Of a stretch of 64,000 bases of DNA, positions 55,710 to 64,000 are shown in pieces; position 1 is the stretch's first letter, and the number at the start of each line of letters is the position of its first letter. The notes below the pieces were generated by a model. That model was given only the letters and a program-made list of their open reading frames with translations, searched no databases and was not told where the DNA came from. The DNA is from Acidobacteriota bacterium. GTDB taxonomy: Bacteria > Acidobacteriota > Holophagae > Holophagales > Holophagaceae. The translations under genes and the position numbers were made by a program. The stretch covers positions 1-64,000 of the forward strand of contig JACQZU010000003.1 in NCBI GenBank assembly GCA_016213735.1, given 5' to 3'.

Positions 55710-58253
55710 ATGAGCAAGAGATCGCCGATCCGGGGCTGCCTGGCCTTCGCCCTGGCCGCGGGCCTGGGGGCCCAGGAGGCCGAGCCCATCGCCAGGATCG
55801 AGGTGGTGGGGGCCCAGAAACTGAGCGCGGAGACCGTCATCTTCAAGGCGGGGATCAAGGTGGGGGACGACCTCCGGGGCATCGACTTCACCTCCATCCT
55901 CGAGCGGCTGTGGGCCACGGGCTCCTTCGACGACATCAAGTTCGAGGTCGAGGAGGGCAAGGAGGGCCGGCGCCTCGTGATCCGGGTGAAGGAGCGCCCC
56001 GTGATCAAGGAGGTGGACTACCGCGGCGGCACCGAGATCGGGGTCACCACCCTGAAGGACAAGATCAAGGAAAAGAAGCTCGAGATCAAGCCGGACTCGC
56101 TCTACGACCCGGAGTCCGCGCGGAAGATCAAGGCCCTCATCGTGGAGCAGGCCGCCGAGAAGGGCTTCCGCAATCCCGTGGTGGACGTGACCCTGGAATC
56201 CATGGGCGCCGGGCTGGCCCGCATGGTCTTCGAGATCAAGGAGGGCGGCAAGGTCCGGATCTACCAGGTGAGGTTCCGGGGCAACAAGGTCTTCTCCAGC
56301 GCCACCCTCCGCCGCGCCATGGCGAAGACGCGGCAGCACTGGATGTTCAGCTGGCTCACCAGCCACGACCTCCTGGTGGACAAGAACCTCGAGGAGGACC
56401 TCCAGAGCGTCAAGAAGGTGTATTGGCGCGAGGGCTACAAGGACGTGTTCGTGGGCCAGCCCACCATCGTGGTGGAGGACTTCACCACCCCCCGGCAGAA
56501 GGTCAAGAACGAGAAGCGCATCAAGGAGGCCAAGAGCCCCAAGTACGACCTGCGGGCGACGCTGGAGGTGCCCGTCCTCGAAGGGGAGCGCTTCTTCGAC
56601 GGCAAGCTCCTGGTCACCGGGAACGACAAGGTGTTCCGGGGCGAGGAGGGGGAGAAGTTCTTCCGCACCAAGATCGCGGAGGCCAAGCGCGACAACCGCT
56701 CCTTCATCGCCAAGTTCCTGAACCTCCGCCCCTCCATCCAGGACCTGCCGGAGGCCCAGAACCGCCCCTTCGACCTGGACGCCCTGAATTCGGGCGTGGA
56801 AAAGGTGCGCGAGGCCTACAGCAACCTCAGCTACGTGGCCTTCCGGGCGGAGAAGAAACTGGACGTCCGCGAAGCCAACGGGGTGAAGAAGGTGGACGTG
56901 ACCCTGAAGGTGGACGAGGGGGAGGCCCACAGCATCCGGCGCATCGAGTTCGAGGGCAACACCAACACCAAGGACAAGGTGCTCCGCCGCTCCATGCTCG
57001 TGAAGGAGGGGGACCCCTTCAGCCTGGAGCGTTTCAAGGACAGCTTCACGGGCCTGGGCCAGCTGGGCTTCTTCGACGTGAAGAACCAGGAGCCCAAGAT
57101 CGAGCCCGTGCCCAACAAGCCCCAGGTGGACATCACGATCAAGGGGGAGGAGGCCGGGGTCAACGAGCTGCTCTTCCAGGGAGGCTACGGCTCGGTCTTC
57201 GGCTTCTCCCTGGGCATGAGCTTCTCCACCAAGAACCTGGGCGGGGGCGGCGAGACCCTCTCCTTCAGCTACAACGCCGGGAAGTTCCAGAAATACGCCT
57301 CCATCGGTTTCATGGAGCCCTACGTCCTGGACCTCCCCTACAGCTTCTCCGCCAACGTGGCCAACGGGTCCACCGACTACGACGCCTCCCGCGTGGGTCT
57401 GGCCAACGCCTACTCCCAGTTCACCCGCAGCCTGGGGGTCGGGGTCGGGACGCGACTCTCCACCTTCATCCCCACCAGCGTGGCCGCCTTCTTCACCTCG
57501 GTGAACCTGGGCTACAGCTACCGCATCATCCGCATCCAGGGCGGCCAGAACTACTACTACCGGAACAGCAGCTCCCAGCTCACCTCCTCCATGAACATGG
57601 GCATCACCTACAGCACCGTGAACCACCCCTTCAAGCCCACCAACGGCACCAAGCTGGGGTTCACCCTGGAGTACGGGGGCTGGCAGCTGGGGACCGACCG
57701 CCCCTACATGCGCTCCTCCTGGGAATTCGCCAAGTTCTCCAACCTGGGGGAGCGGCACATCTTCGGGATGAACATGAGCTACGGCTACCTCCGCAACATG
57801 GGCCGGGAGGAGCTCTCCCTCTGGGAGATGTTCCGGCCCGGGGGGGAGAACACGGTGAGGGGCTACCGCTTCGGACAGATCGGCTCCGTGATTCCCGATC
57901 CCTTCCGGAACCAGACCTTCGTCATCGGGGGAAACAAGCAATTCATCGCCAACTTCGAGTACCAGTTCAAGATCGCGGACCAGTTCCGGGCCGTGATGTT
58001 CTACGACGCCGGCAACGCCTGGGCCCCCGGCGTGAAGACCTTCAGCCGGGACCTCGTGGACTACTTCGTGGGGAGCCAGCACATCACCTACCGGAACCCC
58101 ACCCTGGTCCGGTCCGCCGGATTCGAGTTCCGCTTCTTCCTGCCCATCAGCCCCGCCCCCCTGCGCCTGATCTGGGCCCGGAAGCTCAATCCCTACCCCT
58201 TCGACCCCGAGGGGAAGAACGACTTCCAGTTCTCCATCGGGACGACCTTCTAG
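55710..58253 (+). CDS. bamA: Outer-membrane protein assembly factor BamA
   Basis: 847 residues with an N-terminal leader. Several POTRA domains (about 25-480), including the 'IARIEVVGAQKLSAETVI' opening and 'IRRIEFEGNTNTKDKVLRRSM' as the last POTRA, followed by a 16-strand barrel (about 485-847) with the conserved lid-lock motif 'NTVRGYRFGQIG' and the usual terminal Phe (GTTF). A charged insertion lies between the middle POTRAs (about residues 270-370). Inserts outer-membrane proteins. Co-transcribed with skp, as in most diderms. Confidence 0.95.
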   Translation: MSKRSPIRGCLAFALAAGLGAQEAEPIARIEVVGAQKLSAETVIFKAGIKVGDDLRGIDFTSILERLWATGSFDDIKFEVEEGKEGRRLVIRVKERPVIKEVDYRGGTEIGVTTLKDKIKEKKLEIKPDSLYDPESARKIKALIVEQAAEKGFRNPVVDVTLESMGAGLARMVFEIKEGGKVRIYQVRFRGNKVFSSATLRRAMAKTRQHWMFSWLTSHDLLVDKNLEEDLQSVKKVYWREGYKDVFVGQPTIVVEDFTTPRQKVKNEKRIKEAKSPKYDLRATLEVPVLEGERFFDGKLLVTGNDKVFRGEEGEKFFRTKIAEAKRDNRSFIAKFLNLRPSIQDLPEAQNRPFDLDALNSGVEKVREAYSNLSYVAFRAEKKLDVREANGVKKVDVTLKVDEGEAHSIRRIEFEGNTNTKDKVLRRSMLVKEGDPFSLERFKDSFTGLGQLGFFDVKNQEPKIEPVPNKPQVDITIKGEEAGVNELLFQGGYGSVFGFSLGMSFSTKNLGGGGETLSFSYNAGKFQKYASIGFMEPYVLDLPYSFSANVANGSTDYDASRVGLANAYSQFTRSLGVGVGTRLSTFIPTSVAAFFTSVNLGYSYRIIRIQGGQNYYYRNSSSQLTSSMNMGITYSTVNHPFKPTNGTKLGFTLEYGGWQLGTDRPYMRSSWEFAKFSNLGERHIFGMNMSYGYLRNMGREELSLWEMFRPGGENTVRGYRFGQIGSVIPDPFRNQTFVIGGNKQFIANFEYQFKIADQFRAVMFYDAGNAWAPGVKTFSRDLVDYFVGSQHITYRNPTLVRSAGFEFRFFLPISPAPLRLIWARKLNPYPFDPEGKNDFQFSIGTTF

Positions 58254-58360
58254 CCGGGGCCGAGGCTCCCCGGGCTGCCTGAGCCTCCCCGCTCCCGCGA
58301 GAAGGGACCATGACAATCCCCCCCATCCGAGATACACTGGCCCATTGGACTGGAGTACAC

Positions 58361-58921
58361 ATGCGCCCCCTGCTTGCCGCCGCCGCCCTCAGCCTCTGCG
58401 CGCCCCTGCTGGCCCAGAGCCCGACCGCATCCTTCGCCATCTTCTCCCCCGAACAGGTGGCCAGCAACACCGCCCGGGGAAAGAAGGTCTTCGCCGACGT
58501 CGAGACCCTCGGGAAGGGCCTGCAGGAGAAGATCAACGCCAGGATCGAGGAGCTGAAGAAGCTGGACGGGCAGCTCAAGTCCCCCGGCCTGAGCGAGGAG
58601 GGACGAGCCAAGATCCAGCGGGACCTTCAGGACGGCGAGATCTCCCTCAAGCGGATGCAGGAGGACGCCCAGCAGGAGTTCAACAAGACCCAGCAGAAGG
58701 CCATGAAGGTCTTCATGGAGGAGATCGAGCCCATCGTCAAGGAAGTCCAGAAGGAGTGGAAGCTCCAGGTGGTCTTCGCCTACCAGCCCGGCATGCTGGC
58801 CGCCGCGGACGACACCTGGCTCCTCAGCTTCACCAACGAGGTGGCCAAGCGCTACGAGGCCAAGGGCCCGGCCGCCGCCGCCCCCAAGGCCCCGGCCAAG
58901 CCGGCCGCACCCAAGAAGTGA
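58361..58921 (+). CDS. skp: OmpH/Skp-family periplasmic chaperone
   Basis: 186 residues from ATG 58361 (GGAG upstream). Signal peptide to about residue 19, then two long helices (about 35-130) of heptad-rich Lys/Gln/Leu that form the Skp jellyfish arms, and a strand segment 'LQVVFAYQPGMLAAADDTWLL'. The C-terminus is an Ala/Pro/Lys-rich tail. Holds unfolded outer-membrane proteins and hands them to BamA, the gene just before it. Confidence 0.88.
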   Translation: MRPLLAAAALSLCAPLLAQSPTASFAIFSPEQVASNTARGKKVFADVETLGKGLQEKINARIEELKKLDGQLKSPGLSEEGRAKIQRDLQDGEISLKRMQEDAQQEFNKTQQKAMKVFMEEIEPIVKEVQKEWKLQVVFAYQPGMLAAADDTWLLSFTNEVAKRYEAKGPAAAAPKAPAKPAAPKK

Positions 58922-58940
58922 GCCCCCTCCGGGGCGGGTG

Positions 58941-58965
58941 AAACGCGCCCTCCGGGGCGCGTTTT
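58941..58965 (+). terminator. Rho-independent terminator after skp
   Basis: Nine-bp stem AACGCGCCC / GGGCGCGTT, loop TCCG, then TTTT. It ends the clpC-bamA-skp direction and abuts the stop of the convergent dut gene. Confidence 0.9.
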
Positions 58966-59423
58966 CATGTCCGGCCGGTGCTTCCGTAGCCCCCGGACCC
59001 GCGCCCGGTGTCCCCCAGCCCCTCCGGGTCGGGGACTTCGTCCCAGGTCCAGGACGCGCAGGGCGCCACCAGCAGCTGGGCGATGCGATCGCCCCGCCGC
59101 ACCTCGAAGGCTGACTCCCCCAGGTTGACCAGCACCACCGCGACCTCCCCCCGGTAGTCGGCGTCGATGGTTCCAGGCGCGTTGAGGACCGTCACCCCGT
59201 GCCGAAGGGCCAGACCCGAGCGGGGCCGTACCTGGCCTTCGTAGCCCTGGGGGAGGGCCATCACCAGGCCCGTGGGCACGAGACGGCGCTCCCCGGGGCC
59301 CAGGGACCACGCTTCCCCCTCCGGGATCGCGGCCCGGAGGTCCATGCCCGCGGCGTGGGCCGAGGCGGGCTCGGGCAGGGGCAGGCCTGCGGCGTGGGGG
59401 AGAAGGTGCAAAGGGATCTTCAT
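58965..59423 (-). CDS. dut: dUTP diphosphatase
   Basis: 152 residues, typical trimeric dUTPase. ATG 59423 overlaps the purU stop by four bases (ATGA). Five motifs visible, including 'AGMDLRA', '[11 protein letters not shown]' (phosphate binding), '[14 protein letters not shown]' (uracil pocket and catalytic Asp) and the C-terminal P-loop-like '[10 protein letters not shown]'. Hydrolyses dUTP to dUMP, keeping uracil out of DNA. Confidence 0.95.
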   Translation of the reverse strand: MKIPLHLLPHAAGLPLPEPASAHAAGMDLRAAIPEGEAWSLGPGERRLVPTGLVMALPQGYEGQVRPRSGLALRHGVTVLNAPGTIDADYRGEVAVVLVNLGESAFEVRRGDRIAQLLVAPCASWTWDEVPDPEGLGDTGRGSGGYGSTGRT

Positions 59424-60274
59424 TCGAACACCACGGTCTTGTTGTCGTAGGTCAGCACGCGGCGCTGAAGGTGGAGGCGCACGGCCCGGGCCAGGGCCAG
59501 GCGCTCCATGTCCCGTCCCTTCCGGACGAGGTCCTGGACGGTGTCCCGGTGGCTCACGCGCACCACGTCCTGTTCGATGATGGGCCCGGCGTCCAGATCC
59601 GCGGTGACGAAGTGGGCCGTGGCGCCGATGATCTTCACCCCCCGGGCGTGGGCCTGGTGGTAGGGCTGGGCCCCCGCGAAGGCCGGGAGGAAGCTGTGGT
59701 GGATGTTGATGACGTTGGGGAAGGCGGCCAGGAAGGAGGGGCTCAGCACCTGCATGTACTTGGCCAGCACCAGGAGCTCCACGCGCTCCCGCCGGAGCAG
59801 CTCGAGCTGCCGCGCCTCCTGGGCGTCCTTCGTGTCCGGGGCCACCGGGAGGCAGTGGAAGGGGAGGCCCAGGGGCTCCACGTGGTGCCGCAGCAGCTCG
59901 TGGTTGCTGAACACCAGGGCCAGTTCCCCGCCGAGTTCCCCGGCCTGGTGGCGCCAGAGCAGGTCCAGAAGGCAGTGCTCCTGCCGGCTGCAGGCGATGG
60001 CGATGCGGGGGCGGGCGTCCGAGAAGTGCAGCTCCCACTTGCCGCCCATGGCGCCCGCCACCAGGGCCAGGCCGGCCCGAAGGCCGGCACGGTCGAAATC
60101 CTCACCCTCGGGCTCCCATTCGATGCGGCCCAGGAAACGGCCGGCCTGGAGGTCCGAATGGTGGTCCGAATCCACGATGTTTCCACCCTGCTCGTAGACG
60201 AAGCCCGAGAGGCGGGCCACGATGCCCCGCTGGTCCGGGCACGAGATGAGCAGGATGGCGGTGGGCTTGGGCAT
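59420..60274 (-). CDS. purU: Formyltetrahydrofolate deformylase
   Basis: 284 residues from ATG 60274 (the longer frame is not supported). N-terminal ACT domain ('[34 protein letters not shown]') and C-terminal formyltransferase fold with the N190, H192 and D228 active-site set ('[11 protein letters not shown]', '[13 protein letters not shown]'). Releases formate from 10-formyl-THF, feeding the formate-dependent purine step. Translationally coupled to dut. Confidence 0.93.
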   Translation of the reverse strand: MPKPTAILLISCPDQRGIVARLSGFVYEQGGNIVDSDHHSDLQAGRFLGRIEWEPEGEDFDRAGLRAGLALVAGAMGGKWELHFSDARPRIAIACSRQEHCLLDLLWRHQAGELGGELALVFSNHELLRHHVEPLGLPFHCLPVAPDTKDAQEARQLELLRRERVELLVLAKYMQVLSPSFLAAFPNVINIHHSFLPAFAGAQPYHQAHARGVKIIGATAHFVTADLDAGPIIEQDVVRVSHRDTVQDLVRKGRDMERLALARAVRLHLQRRVLTYDNKTVVFE

Positions 60275-60292
60275 GGGGAACCAGTGTCCTAC

Positions 60293-60467
60293 AACGCGAA
60301 GGCGCGAAGGCGCAAAGAAGAAATTCCTGGGACCGACCGGGTCGTCATGGATTTCCACGGGCCCGGGGCCCTGCGGACTTCACACCCCTGCGGCGGGAGC
60401 AGGGGGAGACCGCGAGGGTTCCATCCTGCCCATCTTGTTCTTCTCTGCGCCTTCGCGCCTTTGCGTT
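60293..60467. repeat. 175-bp element with 30-bp inverted repeats
   Basis: Left arm 60293-60322 (AACGCGAAGGCGCGAAGGCG...) and right arm 60438-60467 are inverted copies matching at 28 of 30 positions. About 115 bp lie between, GC-rich and without a gene. The right arm includes the first two bases of the rlmN stop codon (60466-60468). The CGCGAAGGCG motif resembles widely dispersed intergenic repeats. Confidence 0.85.
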
Positions 60468-61542
60468 ATCCATCCCTTCCCGCCTTCCCCACCAGCTGTC
60501 CGCAGGCGGCGCCGACGTCCCGCCCCCGGCTCTTCCGGAGGGTCACGAAGCAGCCCTGCGCCTTGAGGATCGCGGCGAAGCCCTCGACCCGGTCCCCTTC
60601 CGGCGCCCCAAAGGGACTCCCGGGGTGCGCGTTCATGGGGATGAGGTTCAGGTTGTGGCGGTGGCGGAACTCTCCCAGGGCCTGCACCAGGGCTTCCGCG
60701 TCGGCGGGGCGGTCGTTCACGCCTCCCAGGAGGACGTACTCGAAGGTGAGCTTTTCCCGGGGCTTGAGCTTCCAGCGGCGCACGGCGGCCATCAGGTCCG
60801 CCAGGGGGTGGGCCCGGTTCACCGGCATGAGCTGGTCCCTCAGGCCGTCGGTCCCGGCGTTGAGGCTGACGGCGAGCCACGGGCGGGGATGCAGGCCCGC
60901 CAGGCGGTCGATGCCGGCCACCAGGCCCGCGGTGCTCACCGTGATGCGGCGCATGGGGAGGCCGAGGCCCGCGGGGTGGGCGAGGAGCCGGATGGCGCGG
61001 TGCACGGCCTCCAGGTTGTGGAGGGGCTCGCCCATGCCCATGAAGACCAGGGTGAGCTGGCTGGGATTGGAAGGCCCCAGGGCCGTCATCGCCAGGAGCA
61101 CCTGGGCGACGATCTCTCCCGCCCCAAGATTCCGCTGGATCCCCATGGCCCCTGTGGCGCAGAAAGCGCAGCCCAGGGCGCAGCCCACCTGGCTCGAGAG
61201 GCACAGCGTCACGCGGGGGTGGTTGAGGTCCCGGGGCATGTGGACGGTCTCGACCCGAAGGCCGTCCGCCAGCTCGAGCGCGAGCTTGACGGTCCCGTCC
61301 CCGCTCTCCGCGCGGTCCGCGATGCGGGGAAGGTGGAGGTCGCAGGCGCCCTCGAGCCAGGCTCGGCTGGCCCGGCCCAGCCGTGGAGCCCCTCCTTGCC
61401 AGGTCCAGGGCCGCTGCAGGGCGCCGAAGAGGCTGGGGGGGTGCCCCGGGCAGCCCAGGGCCTCCAGTTCATCCGGCAGAAGGGACCAGGCCGAAGGCGG
61501 GCCCTGGGGCCCGGGGACGGCGCTTTCCCATGGTCGCTGCAT
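60466..61542 (-). CDS. rlmN: 23S rRNA (adenine-C2)-methyltransferase RlmN
   Basis: 358 residues. Radical-SAM enzyme that methylates A2503 of 23S rRNA and A37 of some tRNAs. The iron-sulfur Cys are C121, C125 and C128 (CALGCAFC), the SAM motif is 'FMGMGEPL', and the second catalytic Cys is C347 (DVGAACGQL). The stop codon lies in the inverted repeat, so the final few residues (GKAGRDG) may be element-derived. Confidence 0.95.
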   Translation of the reverse strand: MQRPWESAVPGPQGPPSAWSLLPDELEALGCPGHPPSLFGALQRPWTWQGGAPRLGRASRAWLEGACDLHLPRIADRAESGDGTVKLALELADGLRVETVHMPRDLNHPRVTLCLSSQVGCALGCAFCATGAMGIQRNLGAGEIVAQVLLAMTALGPSNPSQLTLVFMGMGEPLHNLEAVHRAIRLLAHPAGLGLPMRRITVSTAGLVAGIDRLAGLHPRPWLAVSLNAGTDGLRDQLMPVNRAHPLADLMAAVRRWKLKPREKLTFEYVLLGGVNDRPADAEALVQALGEFRHRHNLNLIPMNAHPGSPFGAPEGDRVEGFAAILKAQGCFVTLRKSRGRDVGAACGQLVGKAGRDG

Positions 61543-61706
61543 CCGCCGATGATCGCAGGTGGCGGAGACGGGTCAAACGCGGCGGGGAGCCCGAACCTTC
61601 CCGGGAACCTTCGTCCCGTGCCGGGACCCTCGACCGTCGGGACCCGGAAGGCCCAGGATCCGGGATGGGGAGAGGAGGGACCGGAACGGGTGAGAAGCCG
61701 GAGGGC

Positions 61707-62972
61707 TCAGGCCGCCAGGTCGGATTCCTTGATGTCCGCGCCCTTCCGGGTGCCCAGGGCCAGGCAGCCCAGGGCCCCGGGGTCCAGGATCCTGCGGGCG
61801 ACCTGCTGGAGACCCTCGGGGGTGACGGCCCGGATCTCGGCCATCTGTTCCTCGAGGCTCTGCACCGCCCCGAGGTGAATGGCCTGGTGGGCCAGGGAGA
61901 ACATCCGGGAGGAGCTGCTCTCCTGGCCGAAGACCAGGCTGGTGCAGGCCTGCAGGCGGGCCCGGTCCAGTTCCTCCTCCCCCACGCCCCGCTCGGCCAA
62001 GTTGCGGCATTCCGCCAAGGTCCGGGCCACGAGTTCGCGGGCATTTTCCGGGGCGCAGCCCGCGGAGATCTGGAGGGCCCCGGAATCCCGGTAGGGGGTG
62101 GGGTACGCGGAGACCTGGTAGCAGAGGCCCCGCCGCTCCCGCAGTTCCAGGAAGAGGCGGCTGGAGAGGCCCCCGCCCAGGACGTGGGCCAGGAGGCTGG
62201 TGGCGGCCCGTTCGGCGCTGGTGTGGGTGGGCCCGGGGAATCCCAGCACCAGGCTGGCCTGCTGCAGGCCCTTCCGGGGCAGGTTGAGGAGGAAGGGCCT
62301 GTGGCGATTGGGCGGAGGCGGCGGCGGGGCGGGACCCGGAGGGAGCCTTTCCAACACCGGAGCCAGGAGCTCCGCGAGGCGCCCCTCCTCCAGGTCTCCG
62401 GCCGCGGAGATCAGCAGGTTGGGAGCCCGGTAGTTCCGCTCGAAGAAGGCGTGGGCGTGGGCCGCGCCGAACCCGGAGACCTGTTTCCGCCCGCCCAGGA
62501 TGCTGTGGGCCAGGGGGGTGCCGGCCCAGAAATTCTGGTAGAAGAGTTCGCTGGCCCAGTCCTCCGGGTTGTCCTCGCTCTGGCCGATCTCTTCCAGGAT
62601 CACCTGGCGCTCCCGGGCCAATTCCTCGCCGTCGAAGCGCGGGGTCGTGACCAGTTCGCCCAGGATCTCCACCAGGGCGGGGAGCTGCTCGGGCAGGACT
62701 TTGCCGTAGAAGCAGGCCACCTCCTTCCCCGTGAAGGCGTCCAGGTGTCCTCCCAGGCGGTCCGTGGCGGCGGCCAGGGATTCGGGATCGGGCCAGGAGG
62801 CCGTCCCCTTGAAGACGGCGTGCTCGATGAAGTGGGCCAGTCCCTCCTCCTCGGGGCCTTCGTGGCAGGAGCCCTGCCGGATCCAGAAACCCAGGGCGCA
62901 GCTCCGCAGGTGGGGGATGCGCTCCAGGAGGATTTCCGTTCCAGTGGGGCTCAGGCGGCGGGCAAGGTCCAT
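61707..62972 (-). CDS. M16 family zinc peptidase, active type
   Basis: 421 residues without a clear signal peptide. H47-F-I-E50-H51 is a complete HxxEH, with the third ligand Glu in 'RERQVILEEIGQ'. The second lobe carries 'GGGLSSRLFLELRERRGLCYQVSAY', the R/Y substrate-site motif. This is the processing-peptidase-like (PqqL/mitochondrial type) subgroup. It contrasts with the two zinc-less M16 proteins at the left of the window. It is next to an ABC exporter. Confidence 0.9.
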   Translation of the reverse strand: MDLARRLSPTGTEILLERIPHLRSCALGFWIRQGSCHEGPEEEGLAHFIEHAVFKGTASWPDPESLAAATDRLGGHLDAFTGKEVACFYGKVLPEQLPALVEILGELVTTPRFDGEELARERQVILEEIGQSEDNPEDWASELFYQNFWAGTPLAHSILGGRKQVSGFGAAHAHAFFERNYRAPNLLISAAGDLEEGRLAELLAPVLERLPPGPAPPPPPPNRHRPFLLNLPRKGLQQASLVLGFPGPTHTSAERAATSLLAHVLGGGLSSRLFLELRERRGLCYQVSAYPTPYRDSGALQISAGCAPENARELVARTLAECRNLAERGVGEEELDRARLQACTSLVFGQESSSSRMFSLAHQAIHLGAVQSLEEQMAEIRAVTPEGLQQVARRILDPGALGCLALGTRKGADIKESDLAA

Positions 62973-62996
62973 CCAGGGATCATCGCACGGCCCGGT

Positions 62997-63788
62997 TCAG
63001 CCTTCGGCGTCCTTCCCGGACAGGCCCACGGGGGTGCGGTGCAGCTTCCAGCCGCAGGCGGCCCAGCAGGCCAGGCCGAAGACGAACAGGGCGGCCAGGG
63101 CGATCCCCATCGGGGTTTCGAGCTGGGTCTGGGCCAGCAGCTCCCGGACGCCGACCTCGCTGGAACGGGAGCCGGCGATGCTCTCGGCGTAGTGCATGAA
63201 CGTGAGCCGCTGCATGTTGCCCGGGAGGATGCGCACCAGGGGATCGAAGAGGAAGATGTACAGCGCCCCCCAGAGGGTTCCCCGCTTCAGGAGCAGGCCC
63301 AGCAGGGTCAGGAAGGCCAGCTCGGCCCAGTAGAGGCCCACCAGGGCGAGGGCCCCGCGGAGGATGGATTCGGTGGAAGCCCCGAGGAAGAGCAGGCCCG
63401 CGGCGGCCACCAGGAGCCAGAGGGCTCCCCAGGCGAACCAGACCAGGCCCTTGGAGAGGGGGTACATCCACACGGGGGCCGGTCGTACCAGCATGAGGGG
63501 CAGGGTGCGCTGTTCCAGGTCCTCCCGGACCCCCGCGGGGGCGGCGGTGAGGGCCATGACGGGCAGCAGGACCTTCAGCAGGGCCTCGTGGAAGACCTTG
63601 AGCGCCTCGGCGGAGGAGAACCGTCCGCCCTGGGCCTGGACCAGGATGGAGACCAGGATGGCGGTGCCCACGGGGGCCAGGGGCATGGCGGCGAGGATCC
63701 AGCCCCGGGCCTGGAACACCCGCGGAAGGTACCCGATGAACACCGCCCGGAGGGTGGCGAGGGGAGAAGGGACGGTGACCTGGCTCAT
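62997..63788 (-). CDS. ABC-2-type transporter permease
   Basis: 263 residues with about six membrane helices, and the external segment 'GSRSSEVGVRELLAQTQLE' between the last two. It reads as the membrane subunit of an ABC exporter. Its ATG overlaps the upstream ATPase stop by four bases (63785-63788), so the two are a transport pair. Substrate unknown. Confidence 0.8.
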   Translation of the reverse strand: MSQVTVPSPLATLRAVFIGYLPRVFQARGWILAAMPLAPVGTAILVSILVQAQGGRFSSAEALKVFHEALLKVLLPVMALTAAPAGVREDLEQRTLPLMLVRPAPVWMYPLSKGLVWFAWGALWLLVAAAGLLFLGASTESILRGALALVGLYWAELAFLTLLGLLLKRGTLWGALYIFLFDPLVRILPGNMQRLTFMHYAESIAGSRSSEVGVRELLAQTQLETPMGIALAALFVFGLACWAACGWKLHRTPVGLSGKDAEG

Positions 63789-64000
63789 TGATGATCCGTC
63801 GTCAGGTACTGGAACACCGCGTCCAGGTTGAGATCCAGGGGATCCAGGGAGCGGAGGGGGAGCTCGCCGCGCACCACCGCGTCCTGCAGCTTGGGAAGGA
63901 AGCTCCGGGGATTGCGCACCGACAGCACCGCCCCGCCGTTCTCGAGGCGCAGGGCCACCAGTTCGCCGTGCTCCACGGCCCAGCGGGCCACCGCCTGTCC
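63785..64000 (-). CDS. ABC transporter ATP-binding protein, partial
   Basis: The last 71 codons plus stop; the gene continues past the right edge. Only the C-terminal accessory part is seen ('LVALRLENGGAVLSVRNPRSFLP', '...DLNLDAVFQYLTTDH'), typical of ABC-2 exporter ATPases. Walker motifs lie outside the window. Coupled to the permease. Confidence 0.75.
   Translation of the reverse strand, partial: GQAVARWAVEHGELVALRLENGGAVLSVRNPRSFLPKLQDAVVRGELPLRSLDPLDLNLDAVFQYLTTDHQ

Overview
The window is very GC-rich with tightly packed genes. Nearly every gene has a strongly GC-biased third codon position, and this opens long meaningless reading frames opposite the real ones. The presence of BamA, Skp, a FadL-like porin, many lipoproteins and PQQ-propeller proteins shows a diderm bacterium. 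The mix of DUF4097, DUF5916, Pla-1/VolA-type lipase, TPR-kinase and paired M16 genes resembles Acidobacteriota of the Holophagae group (Geothrix-like). That placement is inferred from gene content, not from a marker-gene tree. Most of the window is chromosomal housekeeping sequence. No prophage, CRISPR array or complete insertion sequence is visible.

Layout. 1-16.6 kb: an 87-bp tandem repeat at the left edge; two overlapping M16-type genes that have lost the zinc motif; a DUF4097 protein; a serine hydrolase; thiolase; an FtsE-like ATPase without FtsX; gamma-glutamyltransferase; a clan-A-like glycosidase lipoprotein; then a secreted HExxH protein, a FadL-like porin and a membrane Ser/Thr kinase. 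16.7-27.5 kb: a small membrane protein, serine acetyltransferase, cytidylate-kinase-like protein, two small membrane proteins, an MFS carrier, a TPR/GT9-like protein, a Pla-1-type lipase, a coiled-coil lipoprotein and metK. 27.5-36.9 kb: a nitronate-monooxygenase-like enzyme with an extra N-terminal half; a ROK / PIG-L / NagZ-like amino-sugar operon; a DUF5916 outer-membrane protein; pfkA; and an orphan ParA.

36.9-51.0 kb: the recombination pair addB-addA (AddB keeps four iron-sulfur cysteines). After it comes a stretch of poorly recognised secreted and membrane proteins, partly bounded by a 20-bp direct repeat, then a PQQ propeller protein and a TolB/FlgO-like TPR protein. 51.0-51.7 kb: a gene-free, repeat-rich block, then tRNA-Glu and tRNA-Lys. 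51.7-64 kb: purA, divergent clpC, then bamA-skp ending in a clear terminator, dut-purU, a 30-bp inverted-repeat element, rlmN, an active M16 peptidase, and an ABC exporter whose ATPase gene runs off the right edge.

Genes that appear to work together: bamA with skp in outer-membrane assembly; addA with addB in double-strand-break processing; NagZ-like, PIG-L and ROK proteins in amino-sugar release, deacetylation and phosphorylation (inferred); the kinase with the porin 6 bp upstream, a possible envelope sensor pair (inferred). The stretches most worth examining are 12.1-16.6 kb, 43.3-47.8 kb and 51.0-51.5 kb.
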